Positions 12,501 to 22,715 of a stretch of DNA of 64,000 nucleotides are shown piece by piece; within the stretch, counting starts at the first letter, position 1; each line of letters opens with the position of its first letter. The stretch comes from Perilla frutescens. Its lineage: Eukaryota > Streptophyta > Magnoliopsida > Lamiales > Lamiaceae. Under the pieces are notes generated by a model. The model was not told the DNA's origin. It worked only from the letters and a program-made list of their open reading frames with translations, and did not search any database. The stretch covers positions 44,389,001-44,453,000 of the forward strand of contig BRKX01000009.1 of NCBI GenBank assembly GCA_026008535.1. Reading direction: 5' to 3'. The position numbers were made by a program, and so were the translations under genes.

Positions 12501-13532
12501 CCAATCTCTCTTACTCTACAGCTGTGATCATTTCGAAGAAGAACAGACCCTCCATCCTCATAGGTGAGATCTGAAAACCATTCTCTGATTGGTGTCATAT
12601 GAAAGCTACACCCAAAATCTAGAACCCACTCAGTTCCAACTCTAGTTGTAGATATGGTCAAGGCTTCAGATGACTCATATCCATCTTGATTGGTGGCTCT
12701 AGATGTCTGATTTGCTTGGTTTTTCTGTCCTTCTTGTGAGTTCTCCACAACTTTTCCTTTGAGTGCTTTCCACTTTAGGCAATTCTTCTTGTAATGGCCT
12801 GGTTCATGGTAGTGGAAACACTTCCTTATCTCCGGGTCATTTGAAGCTTTTGCAGTCTTCTTGGGTTGCTTCTTGTTGCCTTCTTTTCTCCTCTTGAAGC
12901 TTTCTTTCTTCTTGATGTTCAGGCTTTCCCCTCCTGATGAAGAGCTTGTGTTTGCAGTAGATTTCTGCAACTCTTTTGATTTTAGAGCTATCTGCACTTC
13001 TTCCAACTTGATCGATTGTTTACTGCCAAACATAAATGTATCCTTGAAGTTTTCAAAGGATTTGGGAAGTGCAGATAGAAGGATCAGAGCTTTATCCTCT
13101 TCATCCAGTTTTACTTCTATATTTTCAAGATCATCAAGAATTTTATTAAACTCATCCATTTGTGGCAGGATGGGTTTCTCATCGGTCATCTTGAGAGAGT
13201 ATAGTTTCTGTTTCATGTAAAGACGGTTGGCAAGAGTCTTTACCATGTACAGACTTTCAAGCTTGGACCATACACCCAACATCAGTTGTCTCCTTGGCCA
13301 CTTCTCGGAGTGCTTTGTCTCCCAAAGAAAGAATGATCAGGCTGTGGGCTCGTTGCAGCATCTGAACATGATCATCAGATTTTTCTTTCTCCTTTCCTGA
13401 TGAGCTTGTTGCTGCAGGTTTGAGGGCATCTCCAAGCCCTTGTTGGATCAGAAGAGCTCTCATCTTCACTTTCCACAAACCGAAATCCGATTTGTCAGTG
13501 AATTTTTCAACATCAAATTGCGCGGCACTCAT
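9518..13532 (-). pseudogene. copia gag-pol polyprotein, broken
   Basis: The reading frame starts at ATG 13532 just inside the 5' LTR. Gag shifts frame near 13270. The gag zinc knuckle (about 12795-12840) reads CFHYHEPGHYKKNC, with Tyr in place of the second Cys. The protease site reads LDFGCS where copia elements have D-S/T-G, so protease would be inactive. The integrase N-terminal part contains a 24-bp tandem duplication (12037-12085, eight residues NTKQKLDY repeated); integrase is interrupted after 11903 and around 11640-11900. Reverse transcriptase spans 11299-10610 and continues from 10585 with YVDD intact (about 10492-10503), followed by RNase H to the stop at 9518. Several stops and frame changes make it non-functional. 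Confidence 0.9.
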
Positions 13533-13548
13533 CTTGATTTCTGGATCT

Positions 13549-13567
13549 TCCCATAGACGGCGCCAAT
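13549..13567 (-). promoter_or_regulatory. Primer-binding-site-like sequence
   Basis: Directly inside the 5' LTR the minus strand reads ATTGGCGCCGTCTATGGGAA. A tRNA primer site must start with TGG next to the LTR, which this does. It is not the initiator-Met type seen in the other copia elements of this window; I did not identify the tRNA. Confidence 0.55.
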
Positions 13568-13812
13568 TGTCAAACCAGATTCAGATATTATCAAGAATTG
13601 CAGAAAATTGATTAATAGAACACAAAAGAAAAGACACAAGTGTTTATAGTGGTTCGATCAAGAATTGATCTACATTCACTTGAAGCTCTCTTCGTTTGTG
13701 TTTATTACTTCTCAAACATAAAATACAGATTACAAACTCTCACTCTAGTTTCTTTCTTCTCTCTATATCAAGACTCTAGAGCTATCTCACAAGATTACAT
13801 GAGATAATAGAA

Positions 13813-13847
<35 letters not shown>

Positions 13848-14090
13848 CCTCTCTCGAAAGAGATACTTGGATATTTATAGCATGCATATCAAAGTAATTA
13901 CCACTGCTAGCTATAACTACTAACTATATAACTGCTGAAGGCTTCAACTGCTCCAACTCTCACTTCCCGTTGCTCAACCAAGTGAGAATAACCGCCGCTA
14001 ACAACCCTCCTAACTTCCATGCATAACCGTTCCTTCATGCCATGCAAGAATACAAAACTATTGAGATGTTAACTTGCTGTTATCACCACA
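13568..14090 (-). repeat. 5' LTR of copia element
   Basis: This is the upstream LTR in element orientation. It is about 15 bases longer than the other LTR mainly because of a (TC)n expansion at 13817-13845. It ends ...TTATCACCACA followed by TATAT. Confidence 0.92.
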
Positions 14091-14374
14091 TATATATATA
14101 TATATATAATGTTATTGGTTTTTCCGTCGGATGATGATATGAAATTCAAGATTTGTCCTTGTGTAGTTTAGTTTGAACTTCGAAGAGCTAGCTAGAGGGA
14201 GAGCTGCTGCTGCATATGCTTATAATTGTCGTTGTTTCTATTAATTGGCTCTCTTTTTTACGATAGCTGTTTTGATCTCCTCGATCGATCTCTTGCAGTT
14301 TGTGGTAATTATATTAATTAATTTGAGATTCTGTCGATGTATTTTTTTTGTGGAAAATTATATTTCTGTTGAAT

Positions 14375-14786
14375 GTCGCAGCGGTCGCTGGGAACCGACC
14401 GCCTTACTCCCAGCGACCGCTGGATTATCATCATCGGCTACTCCAGCGGCTGCTGGGGTCGGTCGCGCGCTGGGGTGCCCGAGTTTAACTCCTTAGCGGC
14501 CGCTGGATTACACTGCGCGCTGAGTTCTTCAAATCCATCAAAATCTCGTGTCCAGAGGTCGGATTTCATCATTTGTATTTTTAACGTGATTTTGAAGTGA
14601 AATCTAATGAAATCTATGACTTTTTAAAGTCCATGAATTTTTGAATACACCCGAATTTTAAAAGACTTTTAAAAGTCTGGATTGAATACACCCGGATTTT
14701 AAAAGACTTTTAAAAGTCTGGATTGAATACACCTGGATTTTAAAAATTCTTTAAAATCCATCAAAATTCAGATTGAATACACGCCC
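14375..14786. repeat. Right subterminal repeats and tandem inverted units of large TIR element
   Basis: GC-rich AGCGACCGCTGG-like motifs occur at 14380-14515 in both orientations. Then come three tandem units of about 47 bases (14643-14740), each beginning TTGAATACACCCGGATTTTA and containing the palindromic core AAAAGACTTTTAAAAGTC. The last bases, GATTGAATACACGCCC, mirror the left end near 6300. Confidence 0.65.
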
Positions 14787-15132
14787 TTAATTTACATCCA
14801 ATTTTCAATGTTAATACAACAAATGCATGCATACATGCATGAAAAATAAATTCTTTCAATGCATTATGGGAAAAAAAGTTGGTCGACATTTATAAAATGT
14901 AATGAAATTTTATTTGAAGGAATGATTATTGTAGAGAAATAATGTGTATTTGATATATTTGTGCTTTTGTTAGCCCATTTCCTACACCTCATTTTGTACA
15001 ATGTCAACACACACGCACACATATAATGGACATTTCATTAATTATTAAAATAATATTGCAACAAGTATTCAAATATGAAAGTGGAAATAATTAAGATATA
15101 TAATAATATTTTGTTATATTATACGTTATCAT
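14787..15132. other. AT-rich spacer, no gene seen
   Basis: Low-complexity AT-rich sequence between two transposable elements. No frame, RNA gene or inverted repeat stands out. Confidence 0.5.
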
Positions 15133-15498
15133 ATGTTTAAAGGGGTAAACTTGTGTTACACGGTCTAATAAATTCCTTGTGTTAGACGCATATTATTTGA
15201 CCCAACAAAGTGGTCGTCCTCCTTTTCCTTTTCTTTTTAATTTTTTTAATGGTCTCCCCCTCCTCTTCTTTTCTTTTTTTTTATATTCAATTTTTAATTT
15301 TTTTTTGGCACAATCGTGCTCTCTCTTTCTCTCTCGCACAAATGTGCTCCTCTTTTTTTTTTTTCCGACAAAGATGTTCTCCTCTTTTTTTTCTTTTTTC
15401 TCTTTTCTCTTTGGTAGAACGTGCTCCTCTTTTTTTTGTGTGGCAAAAACGTGCTTTTTTTCTTTGGCAGCTTTTCTGCCCATACTTTACTACAATAG

Positions 15499-16170
15499 TT
15501 AATGATACTTTTCTTTCTAATTAGTGATACATTCTTCTGCAATTAGTGATACATTTTTCCATAGTAATGAGACTCCACTTCACAGGTAATGATACTTTAA
15601 CTCATAAATAATGATACTTCACCTCATAAATAATGATACTCCACTCATAGTTAATGACATTTATCTATTTTGATTCGATAATTAATGTTTAATCATCAAT
15701 AATATCATATTATAATCCACTTCCGAGTTAATGATACTCCATCCATAATTAATTATACTTCACATACAGTTAATGATGATACTTTTCTTTTTAATTAGTG
15801 AAAGGCAGGGACTGCCAGGGTAGCTACGAAATACACTTTCTTCTGCCATTAGTGATACTTTTCTTCTAATTAGTAATAATTTCTTCTACAATTAGTCATA
15901 CTTTTTCCATAGTAATGAGAGTCCACTACACAAGTAATGATACTTCAACCCATAAATAATGATACTCATATGTGAGATAATGATACTTCACATCATAAAT
16001 AATGATACTTGAGTTAATGATACTCCACTTATAGTTAATGACATTTATCTATTCTTGATTCGATAATTAATGTTTAATCATCAATAATATCATATTATAC
16101 TCCACTTCCGAGTTAATGATACTTCATCCATAATTAATGATACTTCACACACGGTTAATGATATTTCACC
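15499..16170. repeat. Duplicated block of TAATGATAC-type short repeats
   Basis: Two homologous blocks (about 15499-15790 and 15845-16170), offset by 385 bases, each contain about ten copies of TAATGATACTT-like motifs and the same landmark TTGATTCGATAATTAATGTT (near 15670 and 16055). A short unrelated GC-richer piece with GGCAGGGACTGCCAGGG separates them. No coding potential. Confidence 0.8.
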
Positions 16171-16647
16171 AGATATAATTAGACCAAAAAAAATAATTTT
16201 GAAATTTCACACACATGAGTTGGGATTAGAGTATTTGGATTGGTTTTATATATAGGGTTGTTATTGTCGATCATTAGTAAACGGTAAACCGTGGTCCAGG
16301 GACCAACAATTAATGTGAAAGGTAAAAAAATGTCTGCACACATCAAAATCAAATGGAGGACTGATATATCAACTAAAACCAAGAAGTGATAACGGGAAAA
16401 AAATAGTACTAAATAACAAATGTTTTTTCTGGCAAATGAAAATCGAAACTAATGTTCATTTTCACACTAGAGCTCTTTTTTTCTTGTTGTTGTACTTTTA
16501 TTTTTGACATTTATCTCCTAACTGACCTCATTGATTTGAATGTCATTTTATTAATTTATATCACAGGTAATTAAGTTTATTTGTTAAACTATTTATTTTT
16601 AGTTTACAAGTAAGTTTTCACCGAATCATTATATATTAGCTAGCTTA

Positions 16648-17361
16648 GAGCATCTCCAACCCAACTCCAAATTTCATTTTGCAGTTAATAAGATGCTCCA
16701 ACCCACCTCTAAATCCAACATCATTTTGCTGTAAAACTTCAAATGTGAATAGTATATACCCAAATATAGAGATGCACTATTCATGACTCCATATTACTTT
16801 TCAAGAATCTGAAATTGCAAAATAGTCCTTCTTAATTCTTTCTTCTCATCTTTCGTTCGTTCAAAGTTTTAATGTAATTTTCTTCTCATCTTTGTGTAAT
16901 TTCTCACGTCGTGTAATTTTCTATTTTAATAAATGTTGAAATTATTTTTTTGTGGTCATTCATATTTAATATTTAATTTTGTAAAGAATTATATAATTAT
17001 AATTAAATATAATACATTGTTGTGTATATAACAAAAAAAAGAGAGGTTCAATTTAGAAATTTATAAACATTATAAATTTTGACAATTTATAATTTCCATG
17101 GTTAGAAATTGCGTGCAATTATTGGGAAACTGTATTCTTTATATTGCAAAATAGCAAAAAAAATAAGAGGTTCAATTTATAAATTTTGATAAATATGTGG
17201 GTGTTATTGAAATAAACATGATATATAGTAAAATGTGGAATATATCAAGAATATTCTTTTTGATGTTGGATTTGGATTTATGGGTTGGAGATCAATTAGT
17301 GTTTGATGTGACACTTACGCCATTTTGAGTTTGAATTTGAGTATTTGGGTTGGAGATGGTC
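16648..17361. mobile_element. Tourist-type (PIF/Harbinger) MITE, nested
   Basis: The 714-base element has 15-base ends GAGCATCTCCAACCC and, reversed, GACCATCTCCAACCC, flanked by TTA on both sides (16645-16647 and 17362-17364). TTA duplication and this end sequence are typical of Tourist MITEs in dicots. It lies inside the Mutator-like element, so it inserted later. Confidence 0.85.
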
Positions 17362-17866
17362 TTAGGCCTTAGTGTAAGAGATACAACACCAAAAGAAAAA
17401 AAAAAAAGAAACGAAAAAACAAAAAAAAAAACAAAAAGAAACGAAAGAAGAAAAAAAATGAAACAAAGGGCAAAGGCCCAGCAGCCCCAAGCCCGAAGCA
17501 AACAATTTTTTTTTAAAATCTGCCAGGCGTGTGGGGGCGCGTGAGCGAGTGTATCTCACGCGCCTGACGTGGAAATGGGCGGGTTAGCGAGTTTTGGGTG
17601 GATTTTTGGATGGGTTTGAGTTTTATTTGACCCGTCTAACGTAAGAGACCTGTTAGACGATCTAACACAAGTTTTTGTAATGTTTAAAACTTCAAACATT
17701 TTTTACGTATTTTTCATTTATCATTGATTACTTATCTTTAACTGATTATTAAACAATATCAACTCATTTTAATCTTATTTTATTTAATAAAATATATATC
17801 ATATTCTATGCTTAACATACTACTCGTGCAATAATAAATTAAAAAGATAAATAATTATATTGTAGG

Positions 17867-18443
17867 CAGTGGCAGATCAAATAATTTTTTTAGAGGAGGC
17901 GACATTGTTATATGACGGAGCGACTAATTATTTAATGTTTTCGAGTTTATTTGTGCAGTTGAAACATAATGTTGTTTCACTAATGTACTATATATTTTTC
18001 TTATTCCTAGAGTTGATAACATCATTTCACTCGTTTAACATTTTTTCTTCTAAATTTTATTTTAATAGTATAAATGAATATGTAACGTTCACAAATCATA
18101 AATGAAATTCAAAGCTTGATCTTAGTTTTTCAATTTTATTATAATCCATAAATTCATAATCAACCCTTGATTTAATATTTTTAACAAATATTAACTTCTT
18201 CATTGAAAGCAAAAGAAACGATGTTTGTACTTTTTTTTTAAAAAAATTTCTCAATATTTTAGACAAACTAAAAATAGAATAATAAAAAAAAATTAATGAA
18301 TGAATTAAGCCTAAACCGGGGGGGGGGGGGGTGTTGGGTTATGCCTTGCTCTTAATGTCTTAATCTTAATTATATGTGATGATCATATGTAAAAAAAATT
18401 ATAATGTTGCCAGGGCTGCCCCTATTGTATCTGGCCGCCACTG
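17867..18443. mobile_element. hAT-type MITE, 8-bp target duplication
   Basis: The ends are CAGTGGCAGATC and, reversed, CAGTGGCGGCCAG, flanked by a perfect 8-bp duplication ATTGTAGG (17859-17866 and 18444-18451). Both features are diagnostic of hAT elements. The 577-base interior has no credible gene and includes a G-run at about 18319-18330. Confidence 0.85.
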
Positions 18444-18451
18444 ATTGTAGG

Positions 18452-19128
18452 CTTAATATATGATGATGTATTTATATTTAGTAAATTTTTAAAGATAAAT
18501 AATTTGTGGTGATCAAATGTTTCTAAAAAGATGGGTACATTGTATATAATAAATATAAAATTTTTATATTTATTATTCAACACTATATGCTTTCTTAGTT
18601 TAAGTTGCAGATGTGGAGATTATTGGCAATTTTTTTGATCTAAAATTAATACTAAATTAAGTTAGTAAACACTTATTAATGGAATGATAAATTTTAAGGT
18701 CCAACACGGATTTTAGTAGAGATGGAACAATTTTCAATTTTTTTTAAACTTTCAAGGTGGATTGAAAAATGAAAATACGTTACTAGAGTATTTATCAAGG
18801 ATAATTTTGACAAAACATGCATTTATATTTACAAATATTATAAAAATACCACAATTGTGCGGCACAATTTGAGCCATTTAGCATTTCCCAAAATTTAATA
18901 TAGGGTGATAAAAGATAAAGATAAAAATGACGTTGAGGGTAAAAGAGAATAAAAGATAAAAAAATAACATATGATAGAAAGTGTCGAAATTATTACAGAC
19001 CTTATTAAAGTACTCCCTTTTATTTAGAAAATATTTTTTAGGATTTTTCACACAAATTAAGAAATAAATTTAAGTATTTAGTGCAATTTAAACTAATGTA
19101 TTTCTTTCTAAACTATTACTCCCTCCAT
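18452..19128. other. AT-rich spacer, no gene seen
   Basis: AT-rich sequence without a credible frame. A partial Stowaway-like end (ACTCCCTTTTATTTAGAAAA near 19013) may be an old MITE remnant, without a matching partner that I can see. Confidence 0.4.
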
Positions 19129-21294
19129 CCCGATTATATAGTCTCATTTTTCCTCACATATAGATTAAAAATATTTATAAAAATAAGATATTAAAGCTAA
19201 ATTTTCAATAATACCCTTATTTAATATTTATAACTTTCAAATTTTAAGTTGTTAGTTTTTAATTTCGTCGTGAAGATGGATCGGTGGTCATTTACTTTCA
19301 CACACACACATATATCCCTTTATGAATACAATATATAAATGTGTACATTGGACGAATATTTAATTATTTATGCAAAATGATTGTGCTATTACACACACAC
19401 ACACATCAAATCTTACAAGGAATATAGAGAATATTATATTTGATATGAATATATTCAGAGATAGTTTGCTACCTAATAATAGGTCTGATATGTATCAATT
19501 TTATTGTCTTCAAGTACCCATATCATATCATAAATGAGAAAAAATATGTTAAAATTTTAAATAAAATAAAATAAAATGGAATGTAATGAAATATAATAGT
19601 CATTTTCATATGATTAGTATGATTTAAATTTTGGAATCATCATTCCCGAATGATTTACTCGCTCCAAAAGTAAGGAAATAGTTATTTTACCACCCCATGG
19701 ATTTAGCTATATATTCTCATTAAACAAAAAAAATCAATAGATGATATGTTTATATATAATCATGTCTTATAATATTTAGCAAATAGATTAAATAATTTAT
19801 TATTATTTTTCATATTTGTTTATTTTATTTTTTAAAATAATTTAAAATATATATTAAATCAATATTTAATGTCTTTTTTTATTTAGAGAAGAATAATAAA
19901 AATGGTGCCAATATAAATATAACGTGTGTGTATATTTATATATATTATAAAAATGTATTATGTTTTTAATATAATTTAATATATTCAAATGACGATACAT
20001 GTAATTATTTTAAAGCTATATAAACTATTATATATTTATTAATCGAACGCTATAGAATAAAAAGAAAATTTCAATTTATAAATGTAAGAAAAAAAATTAC
20101 AACATATTCATAATATTAGCTACTTCACTCTACTCAATTAGAAAAAAAAAACGATATCACAAAAAAATTCATTTTATAAGATAAAAATAAAATGGGTTAA
20201 TAGGCTCTAATATTCACTTTTTCTTTTCACATACCGTTTTAATTTTTACAATAATGCCAAAACTTTATCTTTTTGTTGCAATTAAGCCATAAAATGAAAA
20301 TTAATCTGACGTAGCCTAAATTTTTACACACATGCACTCTTAATCTGACGTGACATAAATTAAACTATAGTATCTCTTCCGCGTGATACATGAATTTGAT
20401 ATGTATAATTTTATTCTTTAGACATTATAATTATGAAAAAATTTAATAAAATTATTACAATAAAGTAAAACTAATTTATAACTATCTGAACTATAAAAAA
20501 ATTAGTATTATTCATTTTTTTGTTAATTATAACATACATTTGTGTGCACTCTTAATCTGATGTGACATAAATTAAGTTAGAATATCTCTCGTGCGATGCG
20601 CAAATGTGATATGTATAATTTTATTTGTTAGAAATTATAATTATGAAAAATTATTACAACAAAATCAAATTGTGCCACATTAGATTAAGAGCGCGCATGT
20701 ATAAAATTTAAGCAAACATCAGATTAATTTTTATCCGATGCCTTAATTGCAACAAACAGGTAAGGTTTTGAAATTATTACAAAAAAAAATTGAAACATTG
20801 TGTGAAAAACAAAAAAAAAGTGGAAATGTTGTATTATTAGAGCATATTAACCCAAATAAAATTGATATTTTTCGTTCTTCATTTTGTATACATACCAATC
20901 ACAATAATTATTATTCCATTCATACCATCATTTTATGCATAAGTTCATTTATTCTTATTAGGCCCGAAATGAATCCGACTTGGCATGAAAAAGAGAATGA
21001 CTTAAATGGACCGAGCCAACTAGCCCAAAAACTCAAAAAATACACCAAGGTCCTCAGATGTCCAACCTGCTTTTCACCGTTGGCACGGTGGGCTGGGCCG
21101 CCTGTTTTGCCATATCTAAATTTAATAATATATATTGTCTCATTGCACAAATATAAAACTCATATTGAATTACTTAATATTAAAAAATAAAAAATATGAT
21201 ACTCCGTGCATTTCACAGACGGATTGCTAGTGAGATTTTATAATCAGAACACCACAAAATAATAATTGAGACTATGTAATCGAGACTGAAGGAG
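19129..21294. mobile_element. Candidate Tc1/mariner (Stowaway-like) element, 2.2 kb
   Basis: The left end CTCCCTCCATCCCGATTATA (then TAGTCTCATTTTT) matches the reverse complement of the right end CTCCTTCAGTCTCGATTACA (then TAGTCTCAATTATT). Both borders carry TA (19127-19128, 21295-21296), the mariner target duplication. There is no transposase and the length is large for a Stowaway MITE, partly because of the nested 20193-20854 element. The two ends could instead belong to different insertions. Confidence 0.5.
20193..20854. mobile_element. Long-TIR (foldback-like) MITE
   Basis: An imperfect terminal inverted repeat of about 130-150 bases starts TGGGTTAATAGGCTCTAATA on the left and, reversed, TGGGTTAATATGCTCTAATA on the right; both arms later contain TTTGTTGCAATTAAG and AAAATTAATCTGA. 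AATAAAA (20186-20192, 20855-20861) is a possible 7-bp target duplication, though weak because the region is AT-rich. The centre contains two related segments around TCTTAATCTGATGTGACATA. Confidence 0.7.
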
Positions 21295-21914
21295 TAGCAA
21301 ACAAGTTAATGAAAATAAAAGGTCTTGTTCCTCAAATTCGGCAAAATTACACAATGGGTCTCCGTTGAGCATTAATACTTAAGGTGCATTTATTATACGA
21401 ATGAAATCTGAATATTTTTATATAAAACATCATGTTTTAATTGACAAATCATAAATTAATCACTTGGCTGCAGTGCTGCACTATGAATATGTGATATGTA
21501 ATTAATCATCAAAACCTTTAGGTTTGAGCAGTTATCCGGTGAAACTGCATTTTTTTTTCCTCAAAAAATATATTCCTTAGAACAAAATTATTGAAACTTA
21601 TGATTGGATCGTCTCGTGTAGTGCATTTGTTTGCACGTTAATTATTATTTTTAAATAAATATATACTCTAAAATATAATCTGTAAACCCTAAAATTGAAT
21701 CATTGGCGGCTCACGCGCTGAACTTGCCCAATGAACGGTTGGCTCGTGCGATCGCTATTTTTTTTGAAATAAATATATACCATAAAATGAGATTAGTGAG
21801 CCATAAAATTAAAATAAATTAATTTAATATTTTTCATCCATTGGCTTACACAGTGCTCACACTCAAGATAAAAAGGATTTCGGTTTTAATTTTCCCGGTT
21901 GTTCAATCATTTGA
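21295..21914. other. AT-rich spacer, no gene seen
   Basis: AT-rich sequence with no credible frame or RNA gene. It separates the Stowaway-like right end from a truncated copia LTR. Confidence 0.4.
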
Positions 21915-22254
21915 TAACAAATACGCCCCGACTAGTGCTCACGGTTAAGCGAACTTATGCAGTGCAAGATGATATGATATTGTGCAGAATGTAGCATAGT
22001 TTGATGCTGGAATGTCCTATTTATAGGCACACTTCCACTTTAAAGGACAACTAGGATTCGAGGGCATTCAAACCAGGTGGTGTAACCTCCTGGTGGGAGT
22101 TACACACTTCAAGCCACTTAACTCCCCACCAGCTCCAGATGGGAGTTACACAATTCAAACTGGACGTGCACCATCAAGTGCACCCGCGACCCATGCGACT
22201 CGTAGAACCGTAAAACTGTAACGGCTAGGCCCCAGAAGCCCACATATGCCCAAA
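21915..22254 (-). repeat. Truncated copia LTR piece, same family as 42317-43560
   Basis: Reverse-oriented match to the LTR at 42317-43560: shared landmarks are CCCCGACTAGTGCTCAC, TCCTATTTATAGGCACACTT (TATA-box region) and the GGGAGTTACACA motifs. It carries an internal deletion relative to that LTR and is cut at 22254/22255 by the end of a CACTA element. The missing part was not found in the window. Confidence 0.75.
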
Positions 22255-22715
22255 CACTATTAAAAAAACCCGTAAGACAACAACTGTTGTCTAGCCAGAA
22301 AGAAAACTGTTGTCTTAGTCACCGTTGTAAATTTTACACGCACATAGACAACAGATTTAAACCGTTGTAACTTAACAACGATTATTACAACCGTTGTAAA
22401 TCTGTTCATCATGTGTTGTTTAATGAATAAAAAGACAACGATTTACAAAAATAACCGTTGTAAAAAGGCAACAATTAATGTAAAACTGTTGTAAAGTTAC
22501 AACAATATGAAATAAACTGTTTTTATTTGACAACGGTTTTAGGTAAAACCGTTGTAATGGGACAACGGTTCTTTGAAAACCGTTGTAAAGTGACAACGGT
22601 CTTAAAAAAATCGTTGTAAATTTTGTTGTCGAAAAAAATCGCAACGGTTTTATGATTTTCTGTTGTAATTTTACAACAGATTTTTAAAATATATGTTGTC
22701 TTTGTATTTCAAATT
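22255..22715. mobile_element. Terminus of a CACTA (En/Spm) transposon
   Basis: The sequence starts CACTATTAAAAAAACCCG, the CACTA-type terminus, and then carries more than a dozen short repeats of ACAACGGTTTT / AAAACCGTTGT in alternating orientation, spaced by 10-25 bases. Dense inverted subterminal repeats like these bind the CACTA transposase. No second CACTA end or transposase was recognised elsewhere in the window, so the element is truncated, or its other end is lost. Confidence 0.75.

Larger units (their letters stand above)
8879..14090 (-). mobile_element. Ty1/copia LTR retrotransposon, full-length but defective
   Basis: Complete element on the minus strand. LTRs at 8879-9386 and 13568-14090 begin and end as TG...CA on the plus strand and differ by roughly a dozen substitutions plus a longer TC array in the right copy. 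TATAT at 8874-8878 and 14091-14095 fits a 5-bp target duplication, though both lie in a TA microsatellite. A purine-rich tract borders the 3' LTR and a TGGCGCCG primer-site-like sequence borders the 5' LTR. Domain order gag, protease, integrase, reverse transcriptase, RNase H identifies copia; the gag N-terminus looks Tork-like. It lies inside the TIR element 6297-14786. Confidence 0.92.
6297..14786. mobile_element. Candidate large TIR transposon carrying a trihelix gene fragment, with nested elements
   Basis: The outer ends are related inverted repeats. The left end near 6303-6340 (CAATTCGGATTTTGATGAAT) matches the reverse complement of the right end near 14750-14786 (CAATCTGAATTTTGATGGAT), and similarity continues about 150 bases inward. 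Both subterminal regions contain several copies of the 12-mer AGCGACCGCTGG and its variants (6455-6595 and 14380-14515). Between them lie a broken trihelix exon, a 1.2-kb TIR element and a 5.2-kb copia element. The organisation is like a gene-capturing (Pack-type) DNA transposon. I found no clean target-site duplication and no transposase, so superfamily is open. The alternative is that two separate related MITEs flank a host pseudogene. Confidence 0.5.
15142..17679. mobile_element. Mutator-like TIR element (2.5 kb), 9-bp target duplication, non-autonomous
   Basis: The left end GGGGTAAACTTGTGTTACAC (continuing GGTCTAA...GTTAGACGCATA) matches the reverse complement of the right end TACAAAAACTTGTGTTAGAT (continuing CGTCTAACAGG...GTTAGACGGGTC). 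Both ends are flanked by the 9-mer ATGTTTAAA (15133-15141 and 17680-17688), the target-duplication length typical of Mutator-like elements. No transposase is present. The interior holds T-rich and A-rich low-complexity arms, a duplicated TAATGATAC-rich block and a nested Tourist MITE. Confidence 0.8.

Noticed and set aside
15193..15542. Lys-rich and Phe-rich frames on both strands
   Set aside because: Low-complexity T-rich/A-rich DNA yields long frames of biased composition; no domain and inside a non-coding transposon.
17292..17559. Frames over A-rich tract
   Set aside because: Same low-complexity effect, at the end of a MITE and a Mutator-like element.
19129..21294. Autonomous mariner element
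   Set aside because: TIR-like ends and TA borders are present but no transposase, so only a non-autonomous candidate is listed.
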